Below, piece by piece: positions 61,746 through 64,000 of a DNA stretch of 64,000 nt. The notes under the pieces are model-generated. The model had not been told where the DNA came from. It searched no databases and worked only from the letters and a program-made list of their open reading frames with translations. Source of the DNA: an uncultured Selenomonadales bacterium (GTDB lineage: Bacteria > Bacillota > Negativicutes > Selenomonadales > Selenomonadaceae); NCBI GenBank assembly GCA_947307055.1, contig CAMZHX010000010.1, positions 1-64,000 of the forward strand, read 5' to 3'. Position 1 is the stretch's first letter. Every line of letters starts with the position of its first letter. The translations under genes were made by a program, and so were the position numbers.

Positions 61746-62558
61746 TTATATCATCAATCGCCTTCGAATAAAATCCTGCGCCGCCTCGTGAATCACCACT
61801 TGATTTATAAAGTCGCTCAAGTATTCGTCGAAAATTTCCTCGCGCTCTCGTAAATCTATCAATCGCCCGAAATTTTCTTCAACGTCGATGCCGTATTCAA
61901 TTCTGTGCAAAATTCTTGATAATTCTGCGCGGACTTCGGGCGTAAAAAGTTCTTTGAGCGCGGCGACTTCCGCAGTACACTTGCAAGCCTTCACAAACCA
62001 AATTTTTGTCGTCAAGTCGTCGCTAAAGTTTTCAAATCCAAAATCTTCCCAAGTCGTTGCAGAAACTTTTTCATTATTGGCGGGCAGAAAGTGAATTTCT
62101 TTATAAGTTGCGTCGTCCAAAAGCTTCACAACGTCCGCTTTTGCCCAAAATCGCCGCTCATTGTTCAAAAATCTCCCGCGCCGCAAATTTTCCAACACTT
62201 TCACGAACCGCACGTTATAAAATTGCGTCAACAATGCTCCAGAATCTTTCAAAAGCCGTTTCATCGTCAATAACGTCGCGTAAAAGTTTTTTCCAAAAGT
62301 CAGAACGTCTTTTGCTACGATTAACTCAAAAATTTTCTCCGCGCTCGGCAATTCGTCTATCAAATCCGCTCTGAACTCGTCGCAGAGCTTTTTTACTTCG
62401 GGTGATGCTTCTTCCGTCATAAATGCAATCTGCGCGGCAGGTAAAAGTTCGCGCAAGCCCGATAAATAGCCTGCGCCTTCAATCAAAAGGACTTTCACCG
62501 GCAAAAAATTAGGCGGCACGAACTTTAATAGCCCGCGCCGCTCAAAATCATTTTTCAT
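61746..62558 (-). CDS. Methyltransferase-like protein, function unknown
   Basis: A Rossmann-type start (VKVLLIEGAGYLSGLRELLP) and the later LLTMKRLLKDSGALLTQFYN with the following strand suggest a SAM-dependent methyltransferase fold, but the glycine-rich loop is abnormal and no acidic SAM ribose ligand is certain. The C-terminal 100 residues are helical. 271 residues. Start at 62558 follows GGGGAT, right after the Uma2 stop. Together with the GT41-like gene such proteins often form glycosylation loci; here that is inference. Confidence 0.5.
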   Translation of the reverse strand: MKNDFERRGLLKFVPPNFLPVKVLLIEGAGYLSGLRELLPAAQIAFMTEEASPEVKKLCDEFRADLIDELPSAEKIFELIVAKDVLTFGKNFYATLLTMKRLLKDSGALLTQFYNVRFVKVLENLRRGRFLNNERRFWAKADVVKLLDDATYKEIHFLPANNEKVSATTWEDFGFENFSDDLTTKIWFVKACKCTAEVAALKELFTPEVRAELSRILHRIEYGIDVEENFGRLIDLREREEIFDEYLSDFINQVVIHEAAQDFIRRRLMI

Positions 62559-62559
62559 T

Positions 62560-63147
62560 TCAATATCCCCAACTAAAAACAAATTCAATCGGAATCTCCA
62601 GCCCCTCCAAAATCGAAACGGGCACCTTATACTTGACCGTAGCCTTTTCGTCTTCGTCAAGTAATTTTAAATCGTCTTCGTCCAACAAAGTGTAAACCTC
62701 GTCGAGAAAATATTTGCCGTCGCGCAGAAGATAAACTGTAACGCTTTTGGCTCGCGGGTCGATAATCCAATACTCTTTGACGCCCTGCGCCTCGTATGTG
62801 TCTTTTTTTACGGTCAAATCTTTTTTGCGCGTGGAATGGGACAAGACTTCAACGACCATATCGGGCGCGCCGAAAATATTTTTTTGTCCGGCGAGAATTT
62901 TTTCGTTCGACTTCAAGACGACAAACAAATCAGGTTTATAAATACTGCCGTCAGAAAAGTGAACGTCAACATCGTCTGGATAAACGTAACCGCTTTTATT
63001 CGCCATTAAATGATTTCCAATGAAAAGATACAAACGCCCGATAATGTTGCTATGGGTAAGACTTGCCGCAGGTGATATAAATTTTTCGCCTCCAATGATT
63101 TCATAAGACGGATAGAGCAAACGCTCGTTAAGAATCTCGGTTGCCAT
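62560..63147 (-). CDS. Uma2 family PD-(D/E)XK nuclease-fold protein
   Basis: DUF820/Uma2 protein with a restriction-like fold, very abundant in cyanobacteria and of unknown role. Pattern SYEIIGGEKFISPAASLTHSNI, then KPDLFVVLKSNEK with the Asp, GAPDMVVEVLSHSTRKKDL and VKEYWIIDPRAKSVTVY. 195 residues. The GGAGG site lies in the end of the GT41 gene. Its neighbours suggest a mobile or accessory origin. Confidence 0.85.
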   Translation of the reverse strand: MATEILNERLLYPSYEIIGGEKFISPAASLTHSNIIGRLYLFIGNHLMANKSGYVYPDDVDVHFSDGSIYKPDLFVVLKSNEKILAGQKNIFGAPDMVVEVLSHSTRKKDLTVKKDTYEAQGVKEYWIIDPRAKSVTVYLLRDGKYFLDEVYTLLDEDDLKLLDEDEKATVKYKVPVSILEGLEIPIEFVFSWGY

Positions 63148-64000
63148 TCAAATCGCCTCCAATCTGCTGTAAAAATCGTCGACAAAACTTTTCGTGTCGG
63201 TAAGTTTATCAATAGAAATTTTTCCTGTCAACGCCGCCAATTTTGCCCGATTGCTCGCCAAGTCGACGGCTTTTTTGATGTAAGCGTCCAAATTCGTTAC
63301 AATCAGCTCTTCGACGCCCGAAATCCTCAAAATATCTGCTCCCGTCCGCGTATGTGGCAAATTTCCGCACAAACTTAGAACCGGCACGCCCATATACAAC
63401 GCCAGAGCCGTCATCATGCCGCCCGGATACGGGAAGGCGTCCAAAATCAAATCAATTTCGCTGTAATCCGTAAAAAAATCATCTGAACCGCGCCTAACGT
63501 CAAAATTTTTTATCCCAAATGAATTTAAACGCTCAATCAACGCAACTTGCCGACTTTTTAGCGGCGTCGTGTCTCGGAAAATGATTTTTGCGTCGAAAAC
63601 GTCTAAAATCTCTTTTACCGCTGATAAATAGTCGTCGCTGAGCTTCATGAAGTTATTCAAAGAACCAAAAGTAAAAGGAAAACTTTTCCCATTTCCCTTT
63701 TCCCTTTTCCCTTGTACCATTTTTTCATTCGGGCGGAAGGCAAAGGCATTTTCGAGCCGCAAAATTTTTTCGGTGAAAATTTCGTCGTGAGCCGTCAAAA
63801 ATTCGTCGCCGATAAAATAATCTATAAAATTTGCGCCCGTCGAGTCAAAATAGCCAATGCCTGTCATTTGAACCCGCGCAGGTCTGTAAGATAAAATTTG
63901 CAACGTCGCGCCGCCTTCGGTATGCCCGCCCAAGTCAATCAAAATATCCGTGCCCGCGTCGCGAATTTTAATCGCCGCCTCCTCGAAACTCATCTCCGCA
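63148..64000 (-). CDS. GT41 (SPINDLY/OGT-like) glycosyltransferase, C-terminal part
   Basis: O-linked GlcNAc transferase-type enzyme; the catalytic C-terminal half is visible and the TPR half would be outside the window. ILIDLGGHTEGGATLQILSYRPARVQMTGIGYFDSTG (UDP-binding region), TFGSLNNFMKLS, IFRDTTPLKSRQVALIERL and DAFPYPGGMMTALALYMGVPVLSL are conserved. A 10-12-residue insert (REKGNGK and neighbours) right before the FGSLNN motif is coded by a family B repeat arm. In flagellated bacteria such enzymes often modify flagellin; substrate here unknown. Frame stays open past 64000. Confidence 0.88.
   Translation of the reverse strand, partial: AEMSFEEAAIKIRDAGTDILIDLGGHTEGGATLQILSYRPARVQMTGIGYFDSTGANFIDYFIGDEFLTAHDEIFTEKILRLENAFAFRPNEKMVQGKREKGNGKSFPFTFGSLNNFMKLSDDYLSAVKEILDVFDAKIIFRDTTPLKSRQVALIERLNSFGIKNFDVRRGSDDFFTDYSEIDLILDAFPYPGGMMTALALYMGVPVLSLCGNLPHTRTGADILRISGVEELIVTNLDAYIKKAVDLASNRAKLAALTGKISIDKLTDTKSFVDDFYSRLEAI
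63682..63714. repeat. Family B repeat arm inside the GT41 gene
   Basis: TTTTCCCATTTCCCTTTTCC then CTTTTCCCTTG, a single arm kept in frame in the coding sequence. It adds a basic-glycine linker to the protein. Confidence 0.75.

Overview
This window looks like a chromosome segment of a Negativicutes bacterium (Selenomonadales type), a Firmicutes relative with an outer membrane. The flagellar genes are of Firmicutes type: FliY with a CheC-like half, FlbD, and FlhF-FlhG. A SpoIID-domain protein points the same way. Next to these are outer-membrane genes: kdsC, an lpxL-type acyltransferase, lptC, lptA, lptB, lptF, a PagL-like lipid A deacylase and two O-heptosyltransferase-like proteins. No tRNA, rRNA, CRISPR array or complete insertion sequence was seen. 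The taxonomic call is inference.

Layout. 1-4282 (minus strand): flbD-fliL-fliM-fliY-cheY-fliO-fliP. 4471-6982 (plus): an AAA/DUF4143 ATPase, a YopX-like gene and a small secreted protein, probably accessory. 7105-13119: exported proteins, surE, pagL, ftsY, radA. 13166-18120: a phosphodiester-glycosidase-like protein, two heptosyltransferase paralogues and queDE. 18383-24649: thiamine-related genes, a CNNM/CorC-type membrane protein, a repeat-rich exported protein, rsmG, mnmG. 24746-26249: a Type II-like restriction-modification pair with overlapping 3' ends, wedged in front of flhF-flhG (26374-29079). 29106-42284 (all minus): a long collinear run ftsZ, tcdA, sufC, kdsC, three tandem QueC-like PP-loop genes, lpxL, lptC, lptA, lptB, lptF, rnhB, ychF. 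42401-45397: a DMT exporter and the t6A-linked group tsaE-tsaB-two GNATs. 45511-53894 (plus): an envelope group (FAD enzyme, GT-C-like membrane protein, SpoIID protein, solute-binding protein) leading into queA-tgt-yajC. 53930-64000: ABC genes, an aldo/keto reductase, DUF401, flagellin, carbonic anhydrase, a Tat-exported metallohydrolase, and a cluster with a GT41 (SPINDLY-like) glycosyltransferase running off the end.

Themes. Several genes belong to tRNA modification: queD, queE, queA, tgt for queuosine; tsaB, tsaE, tcdA for t6A/ct6A; mnmG. LPS assembly and transport form one block, into which lpxL and three paralogous PP-loop genes are inserted between kdsC and lptC. The first of the three transcribed carries a ten-G tract that puts it out of frame, which is the form of a phase-variable switch.

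Sequence structure beyond genes. The octamer CTGCGCGG occurs about 36 times on both strands, nearly always preceded by a pyrimidine, where about two are expected. AAAATTTT is also very frequent. At least three families of short-period inverted repeats sit at gene 3' ends, often supplying the stop codon and sometimes reading into proteins. A palindrome between the restriction gene and flhF appears to carry the -35 boxes of two divergent promoters.
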